Source: Bin5 sp022827195
GTDB taxonomy: Bacteria > Chloroflexota > Anaerolineae > Caldilineales > Caldilineaceae
NCBI GenBank assembly: GCA_965208275.1
Contig: OZ242331.1
Span: 2,666,001-2,730,000, forward strand
Direction of reading: 5' to 3'
Length of the DNA: 64,000 nt
Position numbers and translations under genes: made by a program
Part shown: piece after piece, positions 51,925 to 59,805 of the stretch
Layout of the letters: each line of letters opens with the position of its first letter
Numbering within the stretch: position 1 is the first letter of the stretch
The notes under the pieces: model-generated
What the model was told of the DNA's origin: nothing
Databases searched by the model: none
The model's input: only the letters and a program-made list of their open reading frames with translations

Positions 51925-52944
51925 CTACTCCGGGGAGAGGCTCGACTTGTAGAGGGCGACGGCGGTTGTTGTGTCGACATGCTCGGTGGCGTCGAAGAGG
52001 TCGGTCATGCCACCTGCGCCGTCTTCGACTTCGGGATTTTCCAAAGCCGCGAAGGCGTCCAATTGGGAGATGCCGGCTGCGAGCATGGCTTCGACGATGT
52101 GGGGGCGCGCTGCGGCGGTGTCGAGATCGAGGAGACTGCCGAAGAAGTTGGCAATCTCGAACATGGCCTCGAAGGGCCCGGCGGAGAGGTGGACGCCGTT
52201 ATTGGCGATTGTTACTTCGTCGAAGCCGTAATTCCGTGGTTGGGCGTGGAGCTGGCCGCGAATGGAACCGGCGACGGCTCGTTCAGGGAAAGTGTCACCG
52301 ATCATTTCGTCGCGCAGCGTTGCCCAGGGGGTATCGGCATGGAGCAGCATGAGGGCGATGCGGTGCGATGGTTCGGTGAAGTGGGCCAGTTGGGCGGGGT
52401 GGAAGCCGTTGACGAGGATGAAGTTTTCGCCCTCCGCCGCATAGGTCTGCACGTAGAATCCGCTGCGTATCTTTTCCGACTTTTTTGTAAACCATAGCGT
52501 ATCGAGGCTCGCCGGTGTGAATGAGGGATGCGCGGCGAGAAATTCGTGTCCGCCGTAGAGGGGATAGTCAGCGGGGGAGACGGAGAGGGCTTCGTAGACG
52601 CTCTGGCGGTCGTCCGCGTTCAGGCCGGTGGAGGCGTTCTTGGAGAGAACGTTGATGGCGCCATAGTGGCGGTCCATGCTCTCCTTGCGTTCGAGGGCCT
52701 TGCCGGCGACGAGTGCGATGCCGGCAACGGCTGCGTTGAACTGGGCGAGCTTCCCCCAGATGAGGTCAAGTGAGCTGCGGAGATTGTCCTGGCCGGTGAC
52801 AGCCAAGATTTCGGGCTTTATGAACATGAGCAACTCGTTTTGGCGTTCGGTCTGCCCGATAGCGGGCGGCTGCAAGACAGCGATCTCTTCGTCGCGCTGA
52901 ACAGACTGAATAAGCGCCTGCGTGAACTGTTGCTGACTCTGCAC
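51925..52944 (-). CDS. Enlarged nucleoside-diphosphate-kinase-like protein
   Basis: 339 residues from GTG 52944 with AAAGGAG 8 bases upstream. Similarity to NDP kinase is split. FIKPEI (K43) corresponds to the KPD lysine and DRHYG (Y94) to the HY motif. After roughly 80 inserted residues, LRDEMIGDT (R211, T218), SIRG (R229) and NNGVHLS (N249, H252, S254) follow, then E263. Spacings T-R (11), N-H (3), H-S (2) and H-E (11) equal those of T94-R105, N115-H118, H118-S120 and H118-E129 in classical enzymes, so the phosphohistidine site is intact. An extra C-terminal tail of 70 residues follows. It may transfer gamma-phosphates between nucleotides or have a derived role. Confidence 0.72.
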   Translation of the reverse strand: MQSQQQFTQALIQSVQRDEEIAVLQPPAIGQTERQNELLMFIKPEILAVTGQDNLRSSLDLIWGKLAQFNAAVAGIALVAGKALERKESMDRHYGAINVLSKNASTGLNADDRQSVYEALSVSPADYPLYGGHEFLAAHPSFTPASLDTLWFTKKSEKIRSGFYVQTYAAEGENFILVNGFHPAQLAHFTEPSHRIALMLLHADTPWATLRDEMIGDTFPERAVAGSIRGQLHAQPRNYGFDEVTIANNGVHLSAGPFEAMFEIANFFGSLLDLDTAAARPHIVEAMLAAGISQLDAFAALENPEVEDGAGGMTDLFDATEHVDTTTAVALYKSSLSPE

Positions 52945-53311
52945 AAACGGCTCCTTTACGGTGCGAGGAGGGGAAGGCAGAGGATGCTGCCGGTCGCAGC
53001 TCCGCTGCATGTTGATTCTATGTGAACGAGTACCGTACCTGATACGGGCCGGTCTGGTGCGCAGCCTACCGCAGTGCGAAAATTTTGACAAGAATTGGGA
53101 GGGCAAAGGGCTGTGTTGGAGCGGAGCAGGCTGTGGACTGCGGTGAGGGAAAGACTAAAGAGGGCATTTTGTGAAGCGGGAGCTTCGGGTCGTTTGACCG
53201 CGGGGATCTTTCCACGAAGGGACACGAATTGGCACGAATGAAACCTTTCCTTGACCCTGCCTGGCCTGGGGGACCTTGCGGCAGCATCGCGGATTGCGGG
53301 CGGAGCCTCAC
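52945..53311. other. Non-coding gap upstream of the NDK-like gene
   Basis: 367 bases between two leftward genes. It contains a dispersed CACGAAGG motif (53212-53240) and a possible but weak promoter for the NDK-like gene (TTGTCA, 17 bp, TAGGCT on the minus strand near 53065-53095). No gene or RNA was recognised. Confidence 0.45.
53212..53240. repeat. CACGAAGGGACACGAA-type dispersed motif, copy 2
   Basis: CCACGAAGGGACACGAATTG then GCACGAATG; near-identical in layout to the copy at 10455-10482. Confidence 0.65.
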
Positions 53312-54121
53312 TCAGGAAGATTCTTGGGCGGCTTTCAGCAGGGCGGCGTCTTCCGGTGCGACGGTCAATTCAGTTGGGAAGGCGAAGGCGTTTTTGTCGG
53401 CGAAGCGGGTGATGGCGTACTCGCCGTCGGGGTCGAGGGCAGCCAGGGGGCCTTTGGCGAGGGCCTGGTCGTTTACGTCGCCGATGCGGGCGGACACGAC
53501 CCAGCCCAGCAGGAGGCAGGTGTCGCGTTTTACCAAGTCGCGGGCGCGCAGGAGCGCCTCGTGCGTGAGTCCGCCATGCCAGGTTGCTTCCAGGAGATTG
53601 CATTGAAAGTCGAGGCGGTGCGGTTCGGCTTCGGCGAGCTCGGTATAGAGGCGGATGGCCCTGTGCCAGCGTCCACCCATGCGATAGAGTGTGGCCAACG
53701 CGGGGCGTGTGAGCATGAGGGGCCGTCTCTGGCGCAAGAGCGTGCGGGAGAGACCCTGACGGATAGAGCGGTTGTAGGGGGCGTTTTCGAGTGCGAGGGT
53801 CCAGTATCGCTGGGCGCGCGAGAGTTGTCCCTGGGCCTCGGCGTCGCGGGCGAGCACGGCCCAGGCGAGTTCGCTGCCTGGGTCGGCGCGGAGGAGTCTG
53901 AGCGCCCAGTCGCGGCCTTCGTCCCAGCGGCGCATGAGCCAGACGACCTGGAGGAAGCGGAAGTAGGTGGGCAAGTGGCGCGGCAGGTTTTTGAGAAGGA
54001 CGCGTATGAGGGGCAGGGCGTCTTCGGCGCGGTTTGCGGCCAAGCGGCCGTCGACGTCGTCGTTCCAGTGGGAGAGTTGGGTGCGTATGCCAGGCTTTTG
54101 GCGCGCTATCGCTGATGCCAT
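53312..54121 (-). CDS. TPR-like helical repeat protein
   Basis: 269 residues with repeated helix pairs of TPR type (ALPLIRVLLKNLPRHLPTYF, ALRLLRADPGSELAWAVLAR and AIRLYTELAEAEPHRLDFQC). No signal peptide or catalytic motif. It starts 5 bases after the mce stop and is the last gene of the long dnaX-recR-mutase run. Such solenoids bind partner proteins; the partner is unknown. Confidence 0.75.
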   Translation of the reverse strand: MASAIARQKPGIRTQLSHWNDDVDGRLAANRAEDALPLIRVLLKNLPRHLPTYFRFLQVVWLMRRWDEGRDWALRLLRADPGSELAWAVLARDAEAQGQLSRAQRYWTLALENAPYNRSIRQGLSRTLLRQRRPLMLTRPALATLYRMGGRWHRAIRLYTELAEAEPHRLDFQCNLLEATWHGGLTHEALLRARDLVKRDTCLLLGWVVSARIGDVNDQALAKGPLAALDPDGEYAITRFADKNAFAFPTELTVAPEDAALLKAAQESS

Positions 54122-54126
54122 GGGAG

Positions 54127-54552
54127 CTAAAGGGCCTCAGTTTTCTGCAGGAGCTCGATCATCATGCCGTGTGCGGCCTGGGGATGGAGGAAGGCGACGA
54201 GGCCGTGGATGCCGGGGCGGGGTTTTTCGTCGATGAGGCGGAGGCCGCGCGCGCGCAGTTCGGCGAGCGTCTTGTCTATGTCATCGACTACGAAGCAGAC
54301 GTGGTGGGGGCCTTCGCCGCGCCGTGCGAGGAAGCGGGCGGTGCCGCTCTCTTCGTCGGTGGGCGATAGGAGCTCGATAGTAGCGCGGCCGGCGTCGAGG
54401 AAGGCGATTTCGACGCCATGGTCAGGGGCGTCGGTGCGCTCGAGCAGGCGGAAGCCGAGGAGGCCGCAGTAGGTGGCGAGCGCCGCGTCAATGTTATGGA
54501 CGACGATGCCGACGTGGTCCAGCCGGGCGTCAGCTAGTTGCAATGCGTTCAT
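54127..54552 (-). CDS. mce: Methylmalonyl-CoA epimerase (VOC family)
   Basis: 141 residues. The N-terminal RLDHVGIVVHNIDAALATYC and the second half GEGPHHVCFVVDDID supply the metal His residues of two paired VOC modules, and the last metal Glu is in MMIELLQ. It interconverts (2R)- and (2S)-methylmalonyl-CoA. Its position two genes downstream of the mutase supports this assignment over other VOC enzymes. ATG 54552; 9 bases after the thioesterase stop. Confidence 0.9.
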   Translation of the reverse strand: MNALQLADARLDHVGIVVHNIDAALATYCGLLGFRLLERTDAPDHGVEIAFLDAGRATIELLSPTDEESGTARFLARRGEGPHHVCFVVDDIDKTLAELRARGLRLIDEKPRPGIHGLVAFLHPQAAHGMMIELLQKTEAL

Positions 54553-54561
54553 TTGAAGCGG

Positions 54562-55098
54562 TCAGAAATGGATTAGGCCATGTGCGAGGGCGCATAATGG
54601 ATTGGACTGCTCCTCGTCGGGATAGATGCGCCAGCCGGGCAGACCTACATTTTGGCCTGAGATGGCGCTGAGCGGCAACTTCAGGAACTTACCTTCGGCG
54701 CGGACGGCGGCAGTGCCGTCGGGAAGATAGATCTCGCCGCTGCCGGTGAAGATGCGCCGGTTCTGGCTTAAGACGTGACCGCGTGCGGTTAGCTGGGTGT
54801 CGAGCGGGACCGAGTGGAGGAAGCGGGTGGCCAATTTTGCGGTGATACCCCATTCTTCCACATTGACGCCGGAGCCGTAGTTGACGGCGCGGGCGATGGT
54901 CTCATCGAGCACGCCGGTTAGGACGCCGCCGTGCATACGCCCGGGGTAGCCCTGATGGGCGGGCTGTCCGAAGAAACGGGCCAGGATTTCGGGTGATCCT
55001 TCGCAGGCGAGGGTCTCGTAAAAGCGGACCTGAACGCCGGCGACGTTTTGGATTCCGCAGGCAAAGCAGAAGGCGCTATTGGGCTGCTTCTGCATCAT
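54562..55098 (-). CDS. PaaI-like hotdog-fold thioesterase
   Basis: 178 residues. A cysteine-containing N-terminus (NSAFCFACGIQN) precedes a hotdog domain with the family motif GRMHGGVLTGVLDETIARAV, which holds the catalytic Asp/Glu and oxyanion region. These enzymes hydrolyse acyl-CoA thioesters. It overlaps the mutase gene by four bases and precedes the epimerase, so it could clear stalled or wrong CoA esters from the methylmalonyl-CoA route. Substrate unknown. Confidence 0.85.
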   Translation of the reverse strand: MMQKQPNSAFCFACGIQNVAGVQVRFYETLACEGSPEILARFFGQPAHQGYPGRMHGGVLTGVLDETIARAVNYGSGVNVEEWGITAKLATRFLHSVPLDTQLTARGHVLSQNRRIFTGSGEIYLPDGTAAVRAEGKFLKLPLSAISGQNVGLPGWRIYPDEEQSNPLCALAHGLIHF

Positions 55099-56831
55099 AC
55101 CCAGCTGGAGGGCTGATACTCGCCGAAGACGGAGCGCAGGGCGTCGCAGATTTCGCCGACAGTGACATCGCTTTCGACCGCTTCGACAAAGAGAGGCATG
55201 AGCGGGTCAGCGTCGGTTCTGGCCGCCTGTTCGATTCTTTGCAGGATGGCGCGCGCCTTCACCTGATCGCGGCGTTCGCGCAGACTGGCGAGGGCTGCGA
55301 TCTGCCGGTTCTGGACGAGTTCGTCGACATGCAGGGTCTCTTCAGGGAGGGCGGACCCGCCCTGATAGCGGTTGACTCCGACGACTGTCTGCGCGCCGCT
55401 TTCAATGTCGCGCAAGGCAGCATAGGCCGACTCCTGGATTTCTCTTTGGATGAAGCCGTCGGTCACCGCCTGCAGGGCGCCGCCCATCTGGTCGATGCGC
55501 TCGATGTAACGGCAGGCCTGGCGCTCGATTTCGTCGGTCAGCCATTCGATGTAGTAGCTGCCGCCGAGCGGGTCGACGACGTCGGCGACGCCGCTTTCCT
55601 CTGCGAGGACCTGTTGTGTGCGCAGGGCGACTTCGACTGCTTTTTCGGTGGGCAGGGCGAGGGCCTCGTCCTTTGAGTTGGTGTGGAGGCTTTGGGTGCC
55701 GCCCAGAACGGCGGCCAGAGCCTGGACGGTGACGCGCACGATGTTGTTGTCCGGCTGCTGGGTCGTCAGGGTGCTGCCGCCGGTCTGGGTGTGAAAGCGG
55801 AGCCGCCAGGTCTTTGGGTCGGCGGCGCGGAAGCGTTCGCGCATAAGCCTGGCCCAGAGTCGGCGGGCGGCGCGGAACTTCGCCACCTCTTCGAGAAAAT
55901 TGTTGTGCGCATTGAAGAAGAAGCTGATTTGAGAGGCGAAGCGGTCGACGTCGAGCCCTGCTGTGACGGCCTGTTCGACGTACTCGATTGCGTTGGCTAG
56001 GGTGAAGGCGACCTCCTGGACGGCGGTACTGCCGGCCTCGCGGATGTGGTAGCCGCTGACGGAAATCGTGTTCCAGCGGGGCACGCTGAGAGCGCAGTAG
56101 CGGAAGAGGTCGGTCATCAGGCGCATGGAGGGCTGCGGGGGGAAGATGTAGGTACCGCGGGCGATGTACTCCTTGAGGATGTCGTTTTGGACGGTACCGC
56201 GCAGCCTATCCGACGGGACGCCCTGCTCTTTGGCGACGGCGATTACCATAGCCAGCAGGATAGCGGCGGGGGCGTTGATGGTCATGCTGATGCTCACCTT
56301 GTCCAAGGGAATGTCCCTAAGGAGGGTGCGCATATCGTGCAAGCTGCTGATGGAGACGCCGACTTTTCCGACCTCGCCAAGGGCGAGGTCGTGGTCGGCA
56401 TCGTGGCCTATCTGGGTGGGGAGGTCGAAAGCGACGGAGAGCCCGGTCTGCCCCTGTTGCAGGAGGAAATGGTAGCGGCGGTTGCTCTCTTCGGCGGATC
56501 CAAAGCCGGCGTACTGGCGCATGGTCCAGAGGCGACTGCGGTACATGTTGGGCTGGACGCCGCGGGTGAAAGGATACTCGCCGGGGAAACCGAGCTGGCG
56601 CTGGTAGTCGTCGCCGCGTTCACCGTTTGCAGCGATGTTGGCTGGCGTATAAAGGGGCTGGACGGTGATGGTCGGACCGCTTGTGGTGAAGCGTTCTCTG
56701 CGTTCGGGGAACCTTTTGAGGACCGGCGCCAAGGTATTGTCCTGCCAATTCTGCATGAGGGTTGTCAGTTTGGCGGATTGGGCGGGGGAGGCTGTAGGGC
56801 CCGGCTGCGGCCCGCCTGTGGAGTGAGCCAT
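55095..56831 (-). CDS. Methylmalonyl-CoA mutase, catalytic (large-subunit) domain
   Basis: 578 residues from ATG 56831; an ATG seven codons upstream lacks a ribosome site. The TIM-barrel part of the mutase is complete, with RQYAGFGSAEESN (Tyr89-type residue), GTVQNDILKEYIARGTYIFP (Arg207-type residue) and SGYHIREAG (Tyr243/His244-type pair). The Tyr and Arg favour methylmalonyl-CoA over isobutyryl-CoA. The C-terminal B12-binding domain is missing, so a separate small subunit must exist elsewhere. It rearranges methylmalonyl-CoA to succinyl-CoA. Downstream genes encode a thioesterase and the epimerase. Confidence 0.93.
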   Translation of the reverse strand: MAHSTGGPQPGPTASPAQSAKLTTLMQNWQDNTLAPVLKRFPERRERFTTSGPTITVQPLYTPANIAANGERGDDYQRQLGFPGEYPFTRGVQPNMYRSRLWTMRQYAGFGSAEESNRRYHFLLQQGQTGLSVAFDLPTQIGHDADHDLALGEVGKVGVSISSLHDMRTLLRDIPLDKVSISMTINAPAAILLAMVIAVAKEQGVPSDRLRGTVQNDILKEYIARGTYIFPPQPSMRLMTDLFRYCALSVPRWNTISVSGYHIREAGSTAVQEVAFTLANAIEYVEQAVTAGLDVDRFASQISFFFNAHNNFLEEVAKFRAARRLWARLMRERFRAADPKTWRLRFHTQTGGSTLTTQQPDNNIVRVTVQALAAVLGGTQSLHTNSKDEALALPTEKAVEVALRTQQVLAEESGVADVVDPLGGSYYIEWLTDEIERQACRYIERIDQMGGALQAVTDGFIQREIQESAYAALRDIESGAQTVVGVNRYQGGSALPEETLHVDELVQNRQIAALASLRERRDQVKARAILQRIEQAARTDADPLMPLFVEAVESDVTVGEICDALRSVFGEYQPSSWV

Positions 56832-56865
56832 CTCGATAGACCTTTGCGGCATGGGCGGAGGCCGG

Positions 56866-57489
56866 TCAGATTTCGAGCCGCCCGGCCAGCGCGTTGCTCA
56901 GGGTCAATTCGTCGGCGTATTCGAGGTCGCCTCCGGTGGGCAAGCCACGCGCGAGGCGGGTCACGCGAATGCCAAGCGGTTTGACAAGCCTGGCGATGTA
57001 CATTGCTGTTGCCTCTCCTTCCAAGTTGGGGTTGGTTGCAACGAGCAGTTCTGCGGGGAGGGCGTCGTCAGGGAGACCGCTGGAATGATTTGGATTCAGG
57101 CGGCGGATCAGTTCTTCGAGCTTGAGGTCATCCGGGCCGATGCCCTCGACGGGAGAGATTGCGCCGTGCAGGACGTGGTAGAGGCCGCGAAAGGCGCCGG
57201 TGCGCTCGATGGCCTGCACGTCGAGGGGCTCCTCGACGACACAGATTATGGATTGGTCGCGCTGGCTGTTTTCGCAGATGGTGCAGGGGTCTCGGTCGGC
57301 GATATTGTGGCAGATGGCGCAGAAAAGGGTATTTGATTTCAACTCCTGCAGGGCGGTCGCGAGGTTTTGGGCGATTTCATCGTCGCTGCGGAGGAGAAAG
57401 TAGGCCAGACGGGAGGCCGATTTAGGCCCTATGCCGGGAAGTCGGCTGAAGGCGTCGATCAGATTGGTGACCGGCTGAGCGAGGGTCAT
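56866..57489 (-). CDS. recR: Recombination protein RecR
   Basis: 207 residues. The N-terminal helix-hairpin-helix (RLPGIGPKSASRLAYFLL), C4 zinc finger (CAICHNIADRDPCTIC), Toprim domain (ICVVEEPLDVQAIERT ... LLVATNPNLEGEATAMYIARL in part) and C-terminal Walker-like GLPTGGDLEYADELTL are all present. RecR works with RecO/RecF to load RecA on gapped DNA. It follows ybaB by 9 bases, the classic dnaX-ybaB-recR order. Confidence 0.97.
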   Translation of the reverse strand: MTLAQPVTNLIDAFSRLPGIGPKSASRLAYFLLRSDDEIAQNLATALQELKSNTLFCAICHNIADRDPCTICENSQRDQSIICVVEEPLDVQAIERTGAFRGLYHVLHGAISPVEGIGPDDLKLEELIRRLNPNHSSGLPDDALPAELLVATNPNLEGEATAMYIARLVKPLGIRVTRLARGLPTGGDLEYADELTLSNALAGRLEI

Positions 57490-57498
57490 GGTGCGTTC

Positions 57499-57912
57499 TT
57501 ACAGGCCCAGGCCAGGGATATTCAGTCCGGCGGTGAGGCCACCCATGCGTTCTTCGGTCAACGTTTTCACCTTTTCGGCGGCGTCGTTGATGGCGGCGAC
57601 GAGGAGGTCTTCGAGCATTTCGACATCATCCGGATCCACCACTTCCGGCTTGATGCGGAGAGCGTGCACGGTCTGATGGCCGTCCATGTCGACCTCAACC
57701 ATTCCTCCGCCGGCGGTGCCGGTAACGACCTCTTCGGCCAGCTCTTCCTGCGCCTTTTCCATGTCGCCCTGCATCTTGCGCATTCGTGCAGTGAGATCGC
57801 CGCCCAAGCCGCCACCGCCGGGGGAGCCGCCGCCCGGTATGCCGCCTCCGCCACTGCCGCCGAAGGGATTGCCGCCGCTTCTGGTCCTACGGTTCTTTCT
57901 TTTCTTGGCCAT
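57499..57912 (-). CDS. ybaB: YbaB/EbfC-family nucleoid-associated protein
   Basis: 137 residues from ATG 57912 with GGAG 8 bases upstream. A basic and then Gly-rich N-terminal extension (FGGSGGGGIPGGGSPGG) precedes the usual YbaB core with an amphipathic helix (RMRKMQGDMEKAQEELA) and VEVDMDGHQTVHALRIKPE. It binds DNA as a dimer. The Gly-rich extension is longer than in the E. coli protein. Located between dnaX and recR as in many bacteria. Confidence 0.93.
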   Translation of the reverse strand: MAKKRKNRRTRSGGNPFGGSGGGGIPGGGSPGGGGLGGDLTARMRKMQGDMEKAQEELAEEVVTGTAGGGMVEVDMDGHQTVHALRIKPEVVDPDDVEMLEDLLVAAINDAAEKVKTLTEERMGGLTAGLNIPGLGL

Positions 57913-57957
57913 AGATTTCACTCCGAATGAGGTCTGTATCGCATCTTGTTGTGCTGG

Positions 57958-59661
57958 TCAGTGACCGGCACGGCTGTCGTTGACTTCTGCACCCAGTTCG
58001 GCGACGGCATATTCGATTAAGGGGTCGATGCCGGCGGCCTGTTCTTCTTCGAGGACGGGCCCGGCAGCTGCGCTAAGGTTCGCCTTGTCGCCGCTCTGAC
58101 AGCTGAGGGAAACCTTTTGACCCAGGAACTCTCCAAGAATGTCGGCGACAGCTTCCCTTGTTGCAGCCTCCGAGATTACGCCCTGGGCGAAAGTATTGTT
58201 GCCGAAGGCCATGGCGACTGAGTCGGCTCCGATGGCGAGGTCCTTTATCGAGCGCAGCGAGGCCTGTTGTTTTGGTCCGCAGCGACTGCGCACTGCGGTC
58301 AGGAATTCACCCCAGCGCTGCCGCAGCAGCCGCAAAGCATCCGCGTTCAGGGCTTGGGTTGTGCCGGTGCCGGCAGCGGGCTCGGCGGCCGATTGCGCTT
58401 CTGACTGTGCGGGCTGCCGAGCGCGGGATGGGGCAGTGACGGCCTGCGCGGCCTTTTGGGAAGAAGTAGTCTGCGGCTGAGGCCGCTCTTGGACTGCCGT
58501 TTGGGAAGAAACAGTCTGCGGCTGAGGCTGCTCTTGGACCGCCGTTTGCGGTTGCGGTTGGGGGGGCTGAAGCAGCTCAACGAGAGCGAGCTCCAAGGGC
58601 AACTGGGGCTGGTACTCACCCTTGAGCTCAGTCATAGCCTGGGTGAGGCGTTTGATGGCCGTAAGGGTTTGCGTATGGGGGATGCGTTCAGCCTGTTGCT
58701 GCAAGGTCTCCAGTGCTTCAGGCGGGCGGTCCTCCAAGAGGGCGCCGTCACCGACCATCTGCACATGCATGACGGCGCGCAGATGGTCGACCACCTGGCC
58801 GGTGAATTCGTGCAGGCTGGCCCCCTGCAGGAGCAGTTGATGGACCAGCTTCAGGCCGCCAGCGATGTCATTGGACGCCAGGACGTCGACAAATTCAGCG
58901 ACGGTTGCGCTGGCGGCAGTGCCCAGCACTTGTTGCACCTGTTCGAGGCCGATGGCGGTCTGTTCGCCATCCTTACCGGCGCTTCCGAAGCTGGTCATCT
59001 GGTCCAGCAGGCTGACCGCGTCGCGCATGCAGCCCTGGGCGCTGCGGGCGATGGCAAGGAGTGCTGCATCGTCGACATTGCAGCCCTCGTGGGAGGCGAT
59101 GTTGGAGAGGTGAGCGGCGATTTCGGTCACAGGGATGCGGCGAAAGTCGAACCGCTGGCAACGGCTGAGGACGGTGGCGGGGATGCGGTGGGGTTCGGTG
59201 GTCGCCAGCACGAACCGGGCGTATGGAGGGGGCTCTTCCAGAGTCTTGAGCAGCGCGTTGAAGGCGCTGGAACTGAGCATATGCACTTCGTCGATGATGT
59301 AGACCTTGTAGCGGGCTTCGCTGGGCTGGAAACCGACTTTCTCGCGCAGCTCACGGATGTCGTCGACGCTGTTGTTGCTGGCCGCGTCGATTTCGATCAA
59401 ATCGAGGAGGCGGCCCTCATTGATTGCCGAACAGAGGCTGCAACGGTTGCAGGGGCGGGCGTCGTCGTCTAGGCAGTTGAGTGCCTTGGCAAGGATACGG
59501 GCTGTGGAAGTCTTTCCAGTCCCGCGAGGTCCGGCAAAGAGGTAGGCGTGGGCGACTCGTTCATCGCGCAGGGCGTTGAGCAGCGTTTTGGTCACATGTT
59601 CCTGACCGACGACATCTTCGAATGTCTGGCTGCGCCATTTGCGATACAGCGCCTGTGCCAT
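57958..59661 (-). CDS. dnaX: DNA polymerase III subunit gamma/tau
   Basis: 567 residues. The AAA+ clamp-loader core has Walker A AGPRGTGKTST (about 44-54), a four-cysteine zinc module (NCLDDDARPCNRCSLC), Walker B DEVHML and sensor motif RFVLATTEPHRIP. The C-terminal third carries a Pro/Gln linker with two 15-residue repeats (TAVQEQPQPQTVSSQ and a variant), then a tau-like domain. It loads the sliding clamp. No slippery A-run for a gamma-producing frameshift was seen. It heads the leftward operon; the divergent gene starts 144 bp away. Confidence 0.95.
   Translation of the reverse strand: MAQALYRKWRSQTFEDVVGQEHVTKTLLNALRDERVAHAYLFAGPRGTGKTSTARILAKALNCLDDDARPCNRCSLCSAINEGRLLDLIEIDAASNNSVDDIRELREKVGFQPSEARYKVYIIDEVHMLSSSAFNALLKTLEEPPPYARFVLATTEPHRIPATVLSRCQRFDFRRIPVTEIAAHLSNIASHEGCNVDDAALLAIARSAQGCMRDAVSLLDQMTSFGSAGKDGEQTAIGLEQVQQVLGTAASATVAEFVDVLASNDIAGGLKLVHQLLLQGASLHEFTGQVVDHLRAVMHVQMVGDGALLEDRPPEALETLQQQAERIPHTQTLTAIKRLTQAMTELKGEYQPQLPLELALVELLQPPQPQPQTAVQEQPQPQTVSSQTAVQERPQPQTTSSQKAAQAVTAPSRARQPAQSEAQSAAEPAAGTGTTQALNADALRLLRQRWGEFLTAVRSRCGPKQQASLRSIKDLAIGADSVAMAFGNNTFAQGVISEAATREAVADILGEFLGQKVSLSCQSGDKANLSAAAGPVLEEEQAAGIDPLIEYAVAELGAEVNDSRAGH
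58458..58547. repeat. Two 45-bp direct repeats inside dnaX
   Basis: Two adjacent 45-bp units, each starting GGGAAGAA, encode the 15-residue Pro/Gln repeats of the gamma/tau linker. They differ at only a few positions, suggesting recent duplication by slippage. Confidence 0.75.
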
Positions 59662-59790
59662 GCTTGCGTGCTCCCGGCCATGACGGTGGTGCGACTGGGC
59701 GTAGCGTGGACCTCGAAGCCGTCCGGAGATCCCCAGTTCAGTCTACCACCGGGCCAAAGCAGAGCCAAACGCAACCCTTTTTTCGGCTCG

Positions 59791-59799
59791 TGGTATACT
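59791..59799 (+). promoter_or_regulatory. Extended -10 promoter placed for a leaderless transcript
   Basis: TGGTATACT (TGn plus TATACT, hexamer 59794-59799) lies 6 bases before ATG 59806, so transcription should begin at or next to the start codon. There is no -35 match and no room for a ribosome-binding site. Confidence 0.6.
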
Positions 59800-59805
59800 T
59801 TGCCA

